Shown: positions 50,855-57,658 of the stretch, in pieces
Position numbering within the stretch: the first letter of the stretch is position 1
Layout: the number at the start of each line of letters is the position of its first letter
Source of the DNA: a virus
DNA length: 64,000 bases
Reading direction: 5' to 3' (one strand)
Virus record (IMG/VR): IMGVR_UViG_3300024289_000023
Coordinates: 1-64,000 of that record
Notes under the pieces: generated by a model
What the model was told of the DNA's origin: nothing
The model's input: the letters and a program-made list of their open reading frames with translations, nothing else
Database searches by the model: none
Made by a program: the position numbers and the translations under genes

Positions 50855-50953
50855 TCATTTTGCTGCTACCAGAGTAGCAAGAGATGCTTTTTGACGCCTC
50901 TCTTCTTTTTGTTTTTGTTCTTTAATGAGTTGAAGAAAGTTTAGTTTTTTCAT
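50855..50953 (-). CDS. Very small basic peptide, 32 aa
   Basis: 32 residues, MKKLNFLQLIKEQKQKEERR then QKASLATLVAAK. Basic amphipathic helix. ATG overlaps the upstream stop (TGATG); GGAGGGG lies upstream. It ends just before the terminator at 50826. Function unknown. Confidence 0.5.
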   Translation of the reverse strand: MKKLNFLQLIKEQKQKEERRQKASLATLVAAK

Positions 50954-51090
50954 CACTTATGCCCCTCCTTTACAAACTTAACACCACGATAGTTTTCGTT
51001 ATACTGTTGGGGTTGTTGCATCATTTGCTGTTGATACTCAAGACGCTTTTGCTTGTCGTATTCAACACCGCGATAAACTACTTTTGACAT
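50953..51090 (-). CDS. Small YRGV-repeat protein (DUF4278-like), 45 aa
   Basis: 45 residues, MSKVVYRGVEYDKQKRLEYQ ... NENYRGVKFVKEGHK. Two copies of Y-R-G-V-(E/K)-(Y/F), the hallmark of the cyanobacterial DUF4278 family. Strong AAGGAG ribosome-binding site. Probably of host origin; function unknown. Confidence 0.62.
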   Translation of the reverse strand: MSKVVYRGVEYDKQKRLEYQQQMMQQPQQYNENYRGVKFVKEGHK

Positions 51091-51121
51091 TAGGTTTTCT
51101 CCTTAGTTTTTAGGTTAAAGA

Positions 51122-51192
51122 GCGTTCCTTCAGTCGGCGTTTCCGTTCGCTATTTGCGAATAGCGAATGAACGAATTGCGTTCCGCGTCGGC
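51122..51192 (-). repeat. Structured intergenic element with direct repeats around a hairpin
   Basis: A perfect 9-bp stem (51146-51154 with 51159-51167, loop TGCG) flanked by two near-identical copies of gcgttcc-(2 to 4 bases)-gtcggc (51122-51138 and 51178-51192). More GC-rich than its surroundings. No ORF or promoter consensus found in it. It shares a CGGAACGCAA...CGTTC string with the psbA leader. Confidence 0.55.
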
Positions 51193-51213
51193 TTACTTCC
51201 GTCCTATTAGGTT

Positions 51214-51417
51214 TTAGCACTTTACTATGAAATCCTTTCGGAGTTCTAATAACAATCGGTCCTCTATCTTTTGAATTACTACATCGTCGTTTTTAACGAT
51301 GTCCATTAGTTCCATCGCGGTGTCGCAAGAAACTGCAACCTGTTGGATGCTAGATGCTTGTGGCGCTGAAACGAAGAGGAAAGGAACCCATGCTAAAAGC
51401 AAGAGTGCTTTAGTCAT
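51214..51417 (-). CDS. Small exported protein, 67 aa
   Basis: 67 residues from MTKALLLLAWVPFLFVSAPQ, a signal peptide with likely cleavage after ASS. The mature part has two Cys (VAVSCDTAM, FIVKC) and is helical. A TATAAT-like box lies upstream. Not recognised. Confidence 0.6.
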   Translation of the reverse strand: MTKALLLLAWVPFLFVSAPQASSIQQVAVSCDTAMELMDIVKNDDVVIQKIEDRLLLELRKDFIVKC

Positions 51418-51495
51418 AGGATGAACGGTAGAGGATTATTATACCTCTATTCAACTTATATAGGAAGTTTTGTGTGTATTTCCTGATACAGTTTT

Positions 51496-51822
51496 CTATC
51501 TCTCAATATAACTTAATGTATGATTGGTAGCATAAAGTTGTTGGATAATAATATCACATCCAATCTTTGGATTACAATCACCACAAGTATAAACATCAAC
51601 TGCTGCCTTACCTTCTTCTGGCCATGTATGAATGCTGATGTGACTTTCGGACAACAAGCATATTACAGTAACTCCTTGTGGTTCAAACTTTTTTGAAATT
51701 GTTTGAACCACAGTAGCGCCGCTCGCTGCTGCCGCGTTTTCCAATAAGTCTATAAGACAACGCTCGTCGTCCAAAAGGACAAACGAGCATCCATACAAAT
51801 TAAGTAGGTAATGCTTCCCCAT
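51496..51822 (-). CDS. speD: S-adenosylmethionine decarboxylase proenzyme SpeD, 108 aa
   Basis: 108 residues. LLSESHISIHTWPEEGKAAV carries the self-cleavage site: processing between Glu59 and Ser60 would give the pyruvoyl group. His65 and Cys80 (VYTCGD) sit at the catalytic spacing of class 1B bacterial enzymes. The product decarboxyS-AdoMet feeds spermidine synthesis. An auxiliary metabolic gene of cyanophages. ATG overlaps the preceding stop (TAATG). Confidence 0.88.
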   Translation of the reverse strand: MGKHYLLNLYGCSFVLLDDERCLIDLLENAAAASGATVVQTISKKFEPQGVTVICLLSESHISIHTWPEEGKAAVDVYTCGDCNPKIGCDIIIQQLYATNHTLSYIER

Positions 51823-52034
51823 TACAACGGATTCTCCTCTGCTTCTTTAATTAATGAACTCACAATATCTTCTGTGCCATCCATTGTTTTGATAGCATAC
51901 AGAGATGATTTCTTATATTTTTTAATTTTCTTATATTGTTTTAAAACTATGTCTATATTATCTAAGTCAATAGTAATTTTGGCATCTTTACCAATTCTAT
52001 TTTCTTTTCCTTGACCACCAAATCCTGCGCTCAT
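51822..52034 (-). CDS. Small protein, 70 aa
   Basis: 70 residues, MSAGFGGQGKENRIGKDAKI to KEAEENPL. Basic centre (QYKKIKKYKKSSLYAIK), acidic C-terminus. Coupled to speD by a one-base overlap and to the upstream gene by four. Not recognised. Confidence 0.62.
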   Translation of the reverse strand: MSAGFGGQGKENRIGKDAKITIDLDNIDIVLKQYKKIKKYKKSSLYAIKTMDGTEDIVSSLIKEAEENPL

Positions 52035-52369
52035 TTTTTCTTCTTTTTCTCAGGTTGTTTGTATCCCCAAAGTTTTGGATTGGTTCTACCATATCCAAAA
52101 TCAATCTTTTTAACAGCACCTGGACCATACTTGTCATAGTACATATCAAAAAGATTTACTCGTTTAGGGCAACGAGTCAAATCAATATATTCTTCACCAT
52201 CAACAAGATACCAAATTAAATATGCATCATTGGGTAGAGAAGAATCTTTTGCTTTTTCTACAGTAGTTTTTTCTAAAATAATTTCGCATCCATATTCATA
52301 TGGCAGAACTTTATTAATCTTAGTCTTATTTTCTGCCATTTTACTTTTTTCTCCTACCGCTGTACTCAT
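52031..52369 (-). CDS. Conserved cyanophage protein, 112 aa
   Basis: 112 residues from MSTAVGEKSKMAENKTKINK; the ATG overlaps the upstream stop (ATGA). Later blocks LPYEYGCEIILEKTTVEKAK, NLFDMYYDKYGPGAVKKIDF and YGRTNPKLWGYK are conserved in cyanophages. Lys-rich tail. Function unknown. Confidence 0.7.
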   Translation of the reverse strand: MSTAVGEKSKMAENKTKINKVLPYEYGCEIILEKTTVEKAKDSSLPNDAYLIWYLVDGEEYIDLTRCPKRVNLFDMYYDKYGPGAVKKIDFGYGRTNPKLWGYKQPEKKKKK

Positions 52370-52941
52370 GAACGACCCCCCCATTGAATATCGGAGTAGG
52401 CTTCGGAAACAATTTCTTTAGTTATTTTATATTTAGTTTCAAGTCTTTTATCTTTTGTTAGAACTAAAACTTCCGCTTCTTTAGGATGAAGTCCCTCCAA
52501 AATATTAATGAACATGGTTTCTCTACGAAGAGAACTTAGTGTATCATTGCCACCTTTTACAAAGTTATAGAACATATGATACTCTCTTCGGATAGAAGAC
52601 TTCCCTTGGTCCATAGATCCAAGAGAATTGGAGTCTAACTCATCCATTTTAGAAACTGCATCATTAATTTTTCCACTTAGAGTTCCACTGTAAGAGGTTT
52701 GTTCTCCAGTGCTTGCATATGGAACATCACCTTCAGGAAGCAGTGAAATCACAGTATCATCAAAATTCCAAATAAAAATTGCTTTTAGGGAATCATGTTC
52801 ATAAGTTTTAAGAACTTCCACTTTCTTTGCATTACTTCTTTGCTTTGATGTAAGCTCTAAAATCTCAAATATAAAAGGATTTGTGGGAAGAGTTTCAATC
52901 GGTTTTTCAGTCGTCGCTTTCTTCGTCTTCGTCGTAGTCAT
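52366..52941 (-). CDS. DUF6433-type conserved phage protein, 191 aa
   Basis: 191 residues from MTTTKTKKATTEK. NPFIFEILELTSKQRSNAKK, FIWNFDDTVISLLPEGDVPY, FINILEGLHPKEAEVLVLTK and KEIVSEAYSDIQWGGR match a family of unknown function widespread in T4-like marine phages. Overlaps the upstream TM protein gene by 35 bases, so the start is less certain. Possibly linked to replication or transcription; no motif proves it. Confidence 0.7.
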   Translation of the reverse strand: MTTTKTKKATTEKPIETLPTNPFIFEILELTSKQRSNAKKVEVLKTYEHDSLKAIFIWNFDDTVISLLPEGDVPYASTGEQTSYSGTLSGKINDAVSKMDELDSNSLGSMDQGKSSIRREYHMFYNFVKGGNDTLSSLRRETMFINILEGLHPKEAEVLVLTKDKRLETKYKITKEIVSEAYSDIQWGGRS

Positions 52942-53140
52942 AATCGTAATCGTTTTCAAATCGTACAGATACTATTTCGTCAGGAATCACCTGCCCATTT
53001 TCATCAAAGAACTCTGGATGTAAATATGGAGGTTTTGACTCCAACAAATGCCTATAAGTTAACCAACCTATTATACCTCCTACCATAAAAAAGAGCAATG
53101 TGAACATTGTAACGAATGTTATTACATATGCTGTTTCCAT
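52907..53140 (-). CDS. Small membrane protein, 77 aa
   Basis: 77 residues: one long N-terminal membrane helix (AYVITFVTMFTLLFFMVGG), then YLHPEFFDENGQVIPDEIV and a very acidic Asp/Glu/Tyr tail. Conserved in cyanophages in this position. Function unknown. Confidence 0.7.
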   Translation of the reverse strand: METAYVITFVTMFTLLFFMVGGIIGWLTYRHLLESKPPYLHPEFFDENGQVIPDEIVSVRFENDYDYDYDEDEESDD

Positions 53141-53158
53141 TTTTCTTCTCCAGAGAGT

Positions 53159-53365
53159 TTATTTTTTCCTAATATCAAAATGAAATTCTATAAAGAAATG
53201 AAACTCTCTACGGAAGAGAGAAATCATTTTACCAAACTTCACTTGAAAAGTCTTTGGCGTTGATGATTTTCTCCTCCTATTGCGTAGTAATAATTCAACA
53301 CCCCTATTAATTTGAGGTTCTGACTTATTTAGTTTGCTTCTTTCTCCTTCCTGGTCTTTTGTCAT
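53159..53365 (-). CDS. Small basic protein, 68 aa
   Basis: 68 residues from MTKDQEGERSKLNKSEPQIN. Arg/Lys-rich centre (ELLLRNRRRKSSTPKTFQVK) and a Phe-rich end (FHFFIEFHFDIRKK). GGAGA seven bases upstream supports this start, although it overlaps the previous gene by 41 bases. Function unknown. Confidence 0.62.
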   Translation of the reverse strand: MTKDQEGERSKLNKSEPQINRGVELLLRNRRRKSSTPKTFQVKFGKMISLFRREFHFFIEFHFDIRKK

Positions 53366-53684
53366 GATTATATCTCCAGGCATCTTCAAGAATACCGTAA
53401 AGGTAATTTCTTATTTTTCTTGCTTGTGGTTTTGGAATATGTCCATATCCTTCACGAAGTTGTTTATGAATCTCATCTGATCCACCCTCAAGATAATCAT
53501 CCAAATCCATTACAAGATTACTCAGCTCGTGTGCTGTATTACTTTCAATAAATTGTTCAACCTCTACTTTTTTAGTTCCACGAACTTTTAGATAATCATA
53601 AAAACTCAAAACAAATTGACCATTGAAAGCATAATCAATTGCTTTTTCTACATCGTTACAAACTTCGTGAATGGTGTTTTCCAT
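53325..53684 (-). CDS. Conserved cyanophage protein, 119 aa
   Basis: 119 residues from MENTIHEVCNDVEKAIDYAF to RPGRRKKQTK. Helical with a basic end (GRRKKQTK). ATG overlaps the glutaredoxin stop (TAATG). I recognise it as a common neighbour of glutaredoxin in cyanophages. Role unknown. Confidence 0.66.
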   Translation of the reverse strand: MENTIHEVCNDVEKAIDYAFNGQFVLSFYDYLKVRGTKKVEVEQFIESNTAHELSNLVMDLDDYLEGGSDEIHKQLREGYGHIPKPQARKIRNYLYGILEDAWRYNHDKRPGRRKKQTK

Positions 53685-53920
53685 TAAACTAGATTTTGCT
53701 CCTTTAGATATTGAACAGTATCGGTGCATCCACCAATGTGTTGGTCATTTACAATCACTTGAGGAAAGGTAGATCCCTCTCCGAATTCTGAATAAAATTC
53801 TTCTCTACTAAAATCACTATTCAATTTGTAGACTACATGTTGCAGTTGTGCCAACTCTAGCACCTGTTGAACTTTTGTGCAATATGGGCAACCATCTTTT
53901 GAATAAACTGTGAACTTCAT
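53684..53920 (-). CDS. grx: Glutaredoxin, 78 aa
   Basis: 78 residues from MKFTVYSKDGCPYCTKVQQV. The CPYC active site at 11-14, TFPQVIVND (cis-Pro) and GGCTDTVQYL (glutathione-binding turn) are all present. Uses glutathione to reduce disulphides, for example in ribonucleotide reductase. The longer frame starts with a non-ATG codon and is not needed. ATG overlaps the preceding stop. Confidence 0.9.
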   Translation of the reverse strand: MKFTVYSKDGCPYCTKVQQVLELAQLQHVVYKLNSDFSREEFYSEFGEGSTFPQVIVNDQHIGGCTDTVQYLKEQNLV

Positions 53921-54048
53921 TTTTTTCTGCAATTTTGTGGAATATTTATAGAAGATTTATTATAAGTCTTTACTGGTGGTCTGTAAAGTCCAGGCCATGT
54001 ATCACGAATAATTTCTGCGAGTTTGTATGGTGTTGTAGAAGTTATCAT
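53917..54048 (-). CDS. Very small conserved protein, 43 aa
   Basis: 43 residues: MITSTTPYKLAEIIRDTWPG, then LYRPPVKTYNKSSINIPQNC, RKK. The stop overlaps the glutaredoxin ATG (ATGA) and the start overlaps the stop of the ORF before it. I have a sense of this pattern from other cyanophages. Function unknown. Confidence 0.58.
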   Translation of the reverse strand: MITSTTPYKLAEIIRDTWPGLYRPPVKTYNKSSINIPQNCRKK

Positions 54049-54119
54049 AAGTCCTGCATAACAGATAATATAAACATTAGGATTCCAAAAAGTTGGAAGA
54101 GAACTAAGATGAGAAGCAT
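54045..54119 (-). CDS. Possible 24-aa membrane peptide
   Basis: MLLILVLFQLFGILMFILSV then MQDL: a single hydrophobic helix. Its stop overlaps the next ATG (ATGA), and it begins inside the end of the HNH endonuclease gene. The coupling fits the operon style, but the peptide is very short and has no ribosome-binding site that I see. Confidence 0.35.
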   Translation of the reverse strand: MLLILVLFQLFGILMFILSVMQDL

Positions 54120-54673
54120 TTGAGGTTTTCTACTAGGAGTTCTAATTCTTGTAGGGATGCGTCCCATTTTAGGGCATTCGCTCTTGAAGATATAACCCAA
54201 ATATTATCGGGGGTATATCCTTTACCAGGAACCTTTTGATCTAAACTAGGATTTCTTGGATCTCTTTTATCATTAGTAGATACAAGAGGTATTCCAAGTA
54301 AAGGACAAGTTTCTGGAATAATAATATCATCTATAGTTATACTAAATGGAATACCCTTTCTTTTTGCCCTATGTTGAGCATTATGAAACATACTATATCT
54401 TCTATCGTCTTTTTTTAATTCACCTTCTGGTTTCTTTTTAGTTTTATTAAAAGCAATAGTAGTTTCTCTCCTAACACACCCACAACTAGTAGTTGAACCA
54501 TTCATAAGACCATATCTCTCGCAAGTTTTTTCTCCACCACATTCACATTTACAAGTTGAATAAACTCTATTCTTCCCACTCTTAAAGACTACTTCTTCTT
54601 TCAGGACAGTAAGTTTTCCAAATTTTTTACCAATCAAAGCACCACAAGGTTTTGATTTATTATTTAAGGGCAT
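54104..54673 (-). CDS. HNH-type free-standing homing endonuclease near psbD, 189 aa
   Basis: 189 residues. The N-terminal module LIGKKFGKLTVLKEEVVF plus CKCECGGEK and TTSCGC is a zinc DNA-binding unit found in phage HNH/AP2-type endonucleases. The C-terminal half, PSLDQKVPGKGYTPDNIWVI and SSRANALKWDASLQELELL, is typical of HNH enzymes. Lies 94 bases after psbD with its own TATAAATA box. Its insertion overlaps the start of the small genes below. Probably targets psbD or its flank. Confidence 0.72.
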   Translation of the reverse strand: MPLNNKSKPCGALIGKKFGKLTVLKEEVVFKSGKNRVYSTCKCECGGEKTCERYGLMNGSTTSCGCVRRETTIAFNKTKKKPEGELKKDDRRYSMFHNAQHRAKRKGIPFSITIDDIIIPETCPLLGIPLVSTNDKRDPRNPSLDQKVPGKGYTPDNIWVISSRANALKWDASLQELELLVENLKCFSS

Positions 54674-54698
54674 TATCCTAACTTTGAATATCTATTAT

Positions 54699-54706
54699 TA
54701 TTTATA
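54699..54706 (-). promoter_or_regulatory. T4-type late promoter TATAAATA
   Basis: Perfect TATAAATA 25 bases before the HNH gene start at 54673, after the psbD terminator. It gives the endonuclease its own transcription. Confidence 0.6.
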
Positions 54707-54732
54707 TTTTATCATACTTTGGGTCTTATGTA

Positions 54733-54762
54733 AATAAAAAAGACCCCAACAATGAGGTCTTT
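54733..54762 (-). terminator. Intrinsic terminator of psbD
   Basis: 7-bp stem AAAGACC (54739-54745) with GGTCTTT (54756-54762), 10-nt loop, followed on the minus strand by T(6). Four bases after the psbD stop. Confidence 0.72.
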
Positions 54763-54766
54763 AAAA

Positions 54767-55828
54767 TCAAAGTGCGTTGCCCCGAGGCAAAACTTCCTCT
54801 GGAAAAACAAAATTTTCATGTGGTTGGTCTACGGGAGCCATCCAAGCACGAAGCCCTTCGTTAAGAAGTATATTCTTCGTGTAGAAAGTTTCGTATTCCG
54901 GATTGACGGCTGCTTCAATCTCCTGACTAACAAAGTCGTAAGCACGAAGATTGAGAGCAAGACCGATAATCCCGATAGAAGATGTCCAGAGACCCATGAC
55001 GGGAACAAAGAGCATAAAGAAATGTAACCAACGCTTGTTACTAAAAGCAATTCCAAAGATTTGCGACCAGAAACGGTTAGCAGTAACCATTGAATAGGTT
55101 TCTTCCTCTTGTGTTGGTTCGAATGCCTTGAATGTATTTGCTTGATCACTATCTTCAAATAGTGTGTTTTCTACAGTTGCTCCGTGAATAGCACAGAGCA
55201 GTGCTCCACCCAGTATACCAGCAACACCCATCATATGAAATGGGTTAAGAGTCCAGTTGTGAAAACCCTGAAGGAACAGAAGGAACCTGAAGATAGCAGC
55301 AACACCAAAGGAAGGTGCAAAGAACCAACTGGATTGACCCAGAGGGTACATCAGGAAGACGCTCACAAACACTGCGATGGGACCAGAGAATGCAATTGCG
55401 TTGTAAGGACGGATGCCTACCAGTCGTGAGATCTCAAACTGGCGAAGCATAAATCCGATCAGACTAAAGGCCCCGTGGAGCGCCACAAAAGTCCATAGTC
55501 CCCCAAGTTGGAACCACCTGACGATATCCCCTTGAGCCTCAGGACCCCAGAGCAGAAGAAGAGAATGACCCATAGAATCTGCTGGAGTACTAACTGCTGC
55601 AGTAAGAAAGTTTGCACCCTCAAGATAGGAACTCGCAAGCCCGTGAGTATACCAACTCGTGACGAAAGTTGTCCCAGTAATCCAACCACCAAGAGCAAGA
55701 TAAGCAGTGGGAAAAAGAAGAAGTCCAGACCAGCCAACAAAAACGAAACGGTCTCTTTTAAGCCAGTCATCGAGTACATCAAACCATCCTCGTTGTTGAA
55801 TAGGTTGTGAAAGTGTAGAAGAAGTCAT
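54767..55828 (-). CDS. psbD: Photosystem II D2 protein PsbD, 353 aa
   Basis: 353 residues, full length. [20 protein letters not shown] start, five membrane helices, the TyrD block [37 protein letters not shown] with the P680 and quinone-iron His ligands, and the C-terminus [16 protein letters not shown]2 pairs with D1 in the thylakoid reaction centre. AAGGAGG precedes the ATG and GATAAATA lies 21 bases upstream. No intron or frameshift. Confidence 0.96.
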   Translation of the reverse strand: MTSSTLSQPIQQRGWFDVLDDWLKRDRFVFVGWSGLLLFPTAYLALGGWITGTTFVTSWYTHGLASSYLEGANFLTAAVSTPADSMGHSLLLLWGPEAQGDIVRWFQLGGLWTFVALHGAFSLIGFMLRQFEISRLVGIRPYNAIAFSGPIAVFVSVFLMYPLGQSSWFFAPSFGVAAIFRFLLFLQGFHNWTLNPFHMMGVAGILGGALLCAIHGATVENTLFEDSDQANTFKAFEPTQEEETYSMVTANRFWSQIFGIAFSNKRWLHFFMLFVPVMGLWTSSIGIIGLALNLRAYDFVSQEIEAAVNPEYETFYTKNILLNEGLRAWMAPVDQPHENFVFPEEVLPRGNAL

Positions 55829-55849
55829 AACCTCCTTAGTTATTTCTCA

Positions 55850-55857
55850 TATTTATC
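55850..55857 (-). promoter_or_regulatory. Late promoter GATAAATA of psbD
   Basis: Minus strand GATAAATA 21 bases before the psbD ATG (55828). It lies in the gap between psbD and the 40-residue ORF. Confidence 0.5.
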
Positions 55858-55896
55858 TTAACATTCCTTAACAAAGTAGTCAATGAGTGTTTGTGC

Positions 55897-56019
55897 TTAT
55901 CCCCAATACATCTGACCGAGAGTGAATAAGACAAATACAAGAACTGTAAATACCATCATACCTACACCTGCCCAGATGATCCAGGGTTCCATAGGATGAT
56001 GTTGATTATTATGAGACAT
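55897..56019 (-). CDS. Small membrane ORF before psbD, 40 aa
   Basis: MSHNNQHHPMEPWIIWAGVG, MMVFTVLVFVLFTLGQMYWG: one membrane helix behind a His/Asn-rich N-terminus. The ATG sits directly on the T-run of the terminator at 56020, so there is no ribosome-binding site; an internal Met10 is an alternative. Resembles small photosystem or cytochrome subunits only in size. Not recognised. Confidence 0.45.
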   Translation of the reverse strand: MSHNNQHHPMEPWIIWAGVGMMVFTVLVFVLFTLGQMYWG

Positions 56020-56045
56020 AAAAAAAGAGGGTTGTTACACCCTCT
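56020..56045 (-). terminator. Intrinsic terminator of the psbA relic
   Basis: 7-bp stem AGAGGGT (56026-56032) with ACCCTCT (56039-56045), followed on the minus strand by T(7). It stands 25 bases after the relic's stop codon, as the psbA terminator does after psbA (25 bases). The CTCTTTTTTTATG string is shared by both. Confidence 0.72.
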
Positions 56046-56070
56046 AATTATATCAGTTATTCAGTTGTTA

Positions 56071-56115
56071 TCAACCAATTGAAGGTGCAGTGAGAGCAAC
56101 AGGAGTTGCTTCAGA
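56071..56115 (-). pseudogene. psbA: Relic of a second psbA 3' end
   Basis: Minus strand reads [14 protein letters not shown] then TGA. psbA at 57659 ends [16 protein letters not shown]. The shared DNA words ACTCCTGTTGC, ACTGCACC and GGTTGA, and AACTGAATAA after the stop, show common origin, including the 3' UTR and the terminator. No psbA sequence is visible above about 56118. It is a 3' fragment left after replacement, deletion or insertion. Confidence 0.8.
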
Positions 56116-56142
56116 AAACTGAGGATAGGTTTTTATTATTAC

Positions 56143-56170
56143 TTGACTTTTTGATAATTTATGATATAGT
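56143..56170 (+). promoter_or_regulatory. Sigma70-type promoter
   Basis: Plus strand TTGACT (56143-56148), 16-base spacer, TATAGT (56165-56170), 42 bases before the start at 56213. Confidence 0.65.
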
Positions 56171-56212
56171 TTCTTAGTGGAAACACACATCACACACATT
56201 AGGAGAATATCT

Positions 56213-56416
56213 ATGACACCTTATGAACTTCGATTTGAAATCTTTAAGCAAGCATATAATATGCTTAATGACCAGTTTAGCATGGAATATGATACTGCTG
56301 TTCGTTGGAATGAAGATGAGAACAAAAAAGTAGCAATGGATTATCCAGAGTTTCCAACACTTAATCAAGTTCTAGAACAAGCAGAAATCATTAATGATTT
56401 TGTAAGTTCCAAATAA
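56213..56416 (+). CDS. Conserved small cyanophage protein on the plus strand, 67 aa
   Basis: 67 residues from MTPYELRFEIFKQAYNMLND. This start has AGGAG six bases upstream. The helical pattern, including FPTLNQVLEQAEIINDFV, is one I associate with many cyanophages. It has its own promoter and terminator, so it is an independent cassette between the psbA relic and the psbA-side genes. Function unknown. Confidence 0.72.
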   Translation: MTPYELRFEIFKQAYNMLNDQFSMEYDTAVRWNEDENKKVAMDYPEFPTLNQVLEQAEIINDFVSSK

Positions 56417-56420
56417 AGTT

Positions 56421-56450
56421 AAAGGAGGGTTTTATCCCTCCTTTTTTATT
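56421..56450. terminator. Bidirectional intrinsic terminator
   Basis: 9-bp stem AAAGGAGGG (56421-56429) and CCCTCCTTT (56436-56444), 6-nt loop, followed by T-rich sequence on the plus strand. It ends the 56213 gene and, from the other side, faces the stop of the 56449 gene. Confidence 0.78.
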
Positions 56451-57183
56451 ATCTTTTGTTTCTATTATAAGTTGCTCTTACAGCATCAAAAGATACTCTA
56501 TCCTTTTCCTTTTCATCATCGGGAAGATTTGAATATGATGTATTAGCAAGTTTTGCTCTTCTTTGTTTCTTTTCTGGTGTTTGGTCTGTACTTGTTTTAG
56601 CAGTTCTTGCCCAACCCTGATGAACTGCATCAGCACCTGCTTCTCTTGAAGTTCCACTACCACTTCTTTCACCTCTTCTAATAGCACGAAGGGCAGCGGC
56701 AGCAGATGAACGATTTGCTGCTCTACCGAAAGAACGCTTATCACCAGATGCTCTACCATATCCATATCTTTTATCTAATGCAGCATCAGATGCTTTCTCA
56801 TAAGGACTATCCTCTCTTTCTATAATATTGTCTCTCCACTCTTCACTCATATTCACCATAATTGCTTCTGCTGCTTGTTGAGTATCAGCATATCCTTCAT
56901 CAAGTAAGTGTGAAAGAATTAGATCGTAAACATCTACTTCTTCTTTTGCTAAATCAGAATCGACACGAACATTTGAACCTGTTCTTACATTTCTTCTTGC
57001 TGCTGCCTGATGAGCGCGGCGTCTTGCCATCCAAGCACCACTTATACCACCACTATCTACATCTTGTGCATCTCTCTTTCTTAACATTCCTTTGACTTTT
57101 CTATCAGAGATTTCATCCAGTTGCTGATTTTCAACAACTTCCATATATGCTTCTTGAAGATTGCGAAGTTCTTGTGCGTCCAT
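56449..57183 (-). CDS. Conserved cyanophage protein, 244 aa
   Basis: 244 residues, MDAQELRNLQEAYMEVVENQ start. Residues about 80-120, EEVDVYDLILSHLLDEGYAD and AAEAIMVNMSEEWRDNII, form a helical module recurring in cyanophage proteins. The rest is Ala/Arg-rich, low-complexity and basic. DNA-binding or virion-internal roles are possible; none is proven. CCTAAATA lies 20 bases before the ATG. Confidence 0.65.
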   Translation of the reverse strand: MDAQELRNLQEAYMEVVENQQLDEISDRKVKGMLRKRDAQDVDSGGISGAWMARRRAHQAAARRNVRTGSNVRVDSDLAKEEVDVYDLILSHLLDEGYADTQQAAEAIMVNMSEEWRDNIIEREDSPYEKASDAALDKRYGYGRASGDKRSFGRAANRSSAAAALRAIRRGERSGSGTSREAGADAVHQGWARTAKTSTDQTPEKKQRRAKLANTSYSNLPDDEKEKDRVSFDAVRATYNRNKR

Positions 57184-57198
57184 TTTTATGAATACTTT

Positions 57199-57561
57199 TT
57201 AGTTATTTAGGTATTCTATCATCTTTTGAAGAGTGCTGATGTTGTCTCCTACAAGACCTAATGCAGTGTTGCAGTTGTTACAGAGAACACCACGAACCTT
57301 ATTTGTAGAGTGGCAGTGGTCTATACACTTCTTGGTTAGTTCCACATCACATATTTGGCAGTTCTCATTCTTCATTAGGTCATTATATTGGTCTTCTGTA
57401 AGTTTAAATCTGCGTCTAGCATATTCGTGAGTCTTATAATATTGCCTACGAACTTCCCGTTCACAATCCTTACACTTTGATTGAACCCCAGAAGGTCTAC
57501 TACTTCTTTTAGAGAAACTATCAAGTTCTTTTGTTTCTCCACATCTACTACAAGTTTTCAT
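57199..57561 (-). CDS. Endonuclease VII-like HNH nuclease next to psbA, 120 aa
   Basis: 120 residues from MKTCSRCGETKELDSFSKRS. N-terminal C-x2-C ... C-x2-C zinc pair, then CQICDVELTKKCIDHCHSTN and KVRGVLCNNCNTALG, the DHCH-xT-x2-VRG-x-LC-x2-CN-x2-LG signature of the endonuclease VII/HNH (beta-beta-alpha metal) family. The longer frame overlaps the psbA terminator and is not used. A free-standing homing endonuclease beside psbA is known in cyanophages; its target is probably psbA. Confidence 0.82.
   Translation of the reverse strand: MKTCSRCGETKELDSFSKRSSRPSGVQSKCKDCEREVRRQYYKTHEYARRRFKLTEDQYNDLMKNENCQICDVELTKKCIDHCHSTNKVRGVLCNNCNTALGLVGDNISTLQKMIEYLNN
57204..57211 (-). promoter_or_regulatory. 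Late promoter variant CCTAAATA
   Basis: Minus strand CCTAAATA 20 bases before the start at 57183, inside the last codons of the HNH gene. Confidence 0.42.
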
Positions 57562-57587
57562 TATGGTATGGAAGTTTGGTATGGAAC

Positions 57588-57595
57588 TATTTATG
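57588..57595 (-). promoter_or_regulatory. Late promoter CATAAATA
   Basis: Minus strand CATAAATA 26 bases before the endonuclease VII-like gene (57561), after the psbA terminator. The nuclease therefore has its own promoter. Confidence 0.55.
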
Positions 57596-57603
57596 AATAA
57601 TAC

Positions 57604-57633
57604 CATAAAAAAAGAGACCTGTAAAGGTCTCTT
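57604..57633 (-). terminator. Intrinsic terminator of psbA
   Basis: 8-bp stem AAGAGACC (57612-57619) with GGTCTCTT (57626-57633), 6-nt loop, followed on the minus strand by T(7). Confidence 0.8.
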
Positions 57634-57658
57634 CATTCTTATTCAGTTTTTATAAAAC

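Noticed and set aside
55897-56019. PetN, PsbT or other known photosystem subunit
   Set aside because: Only size and one helix fit; no residues characteristic of these subunits are present.
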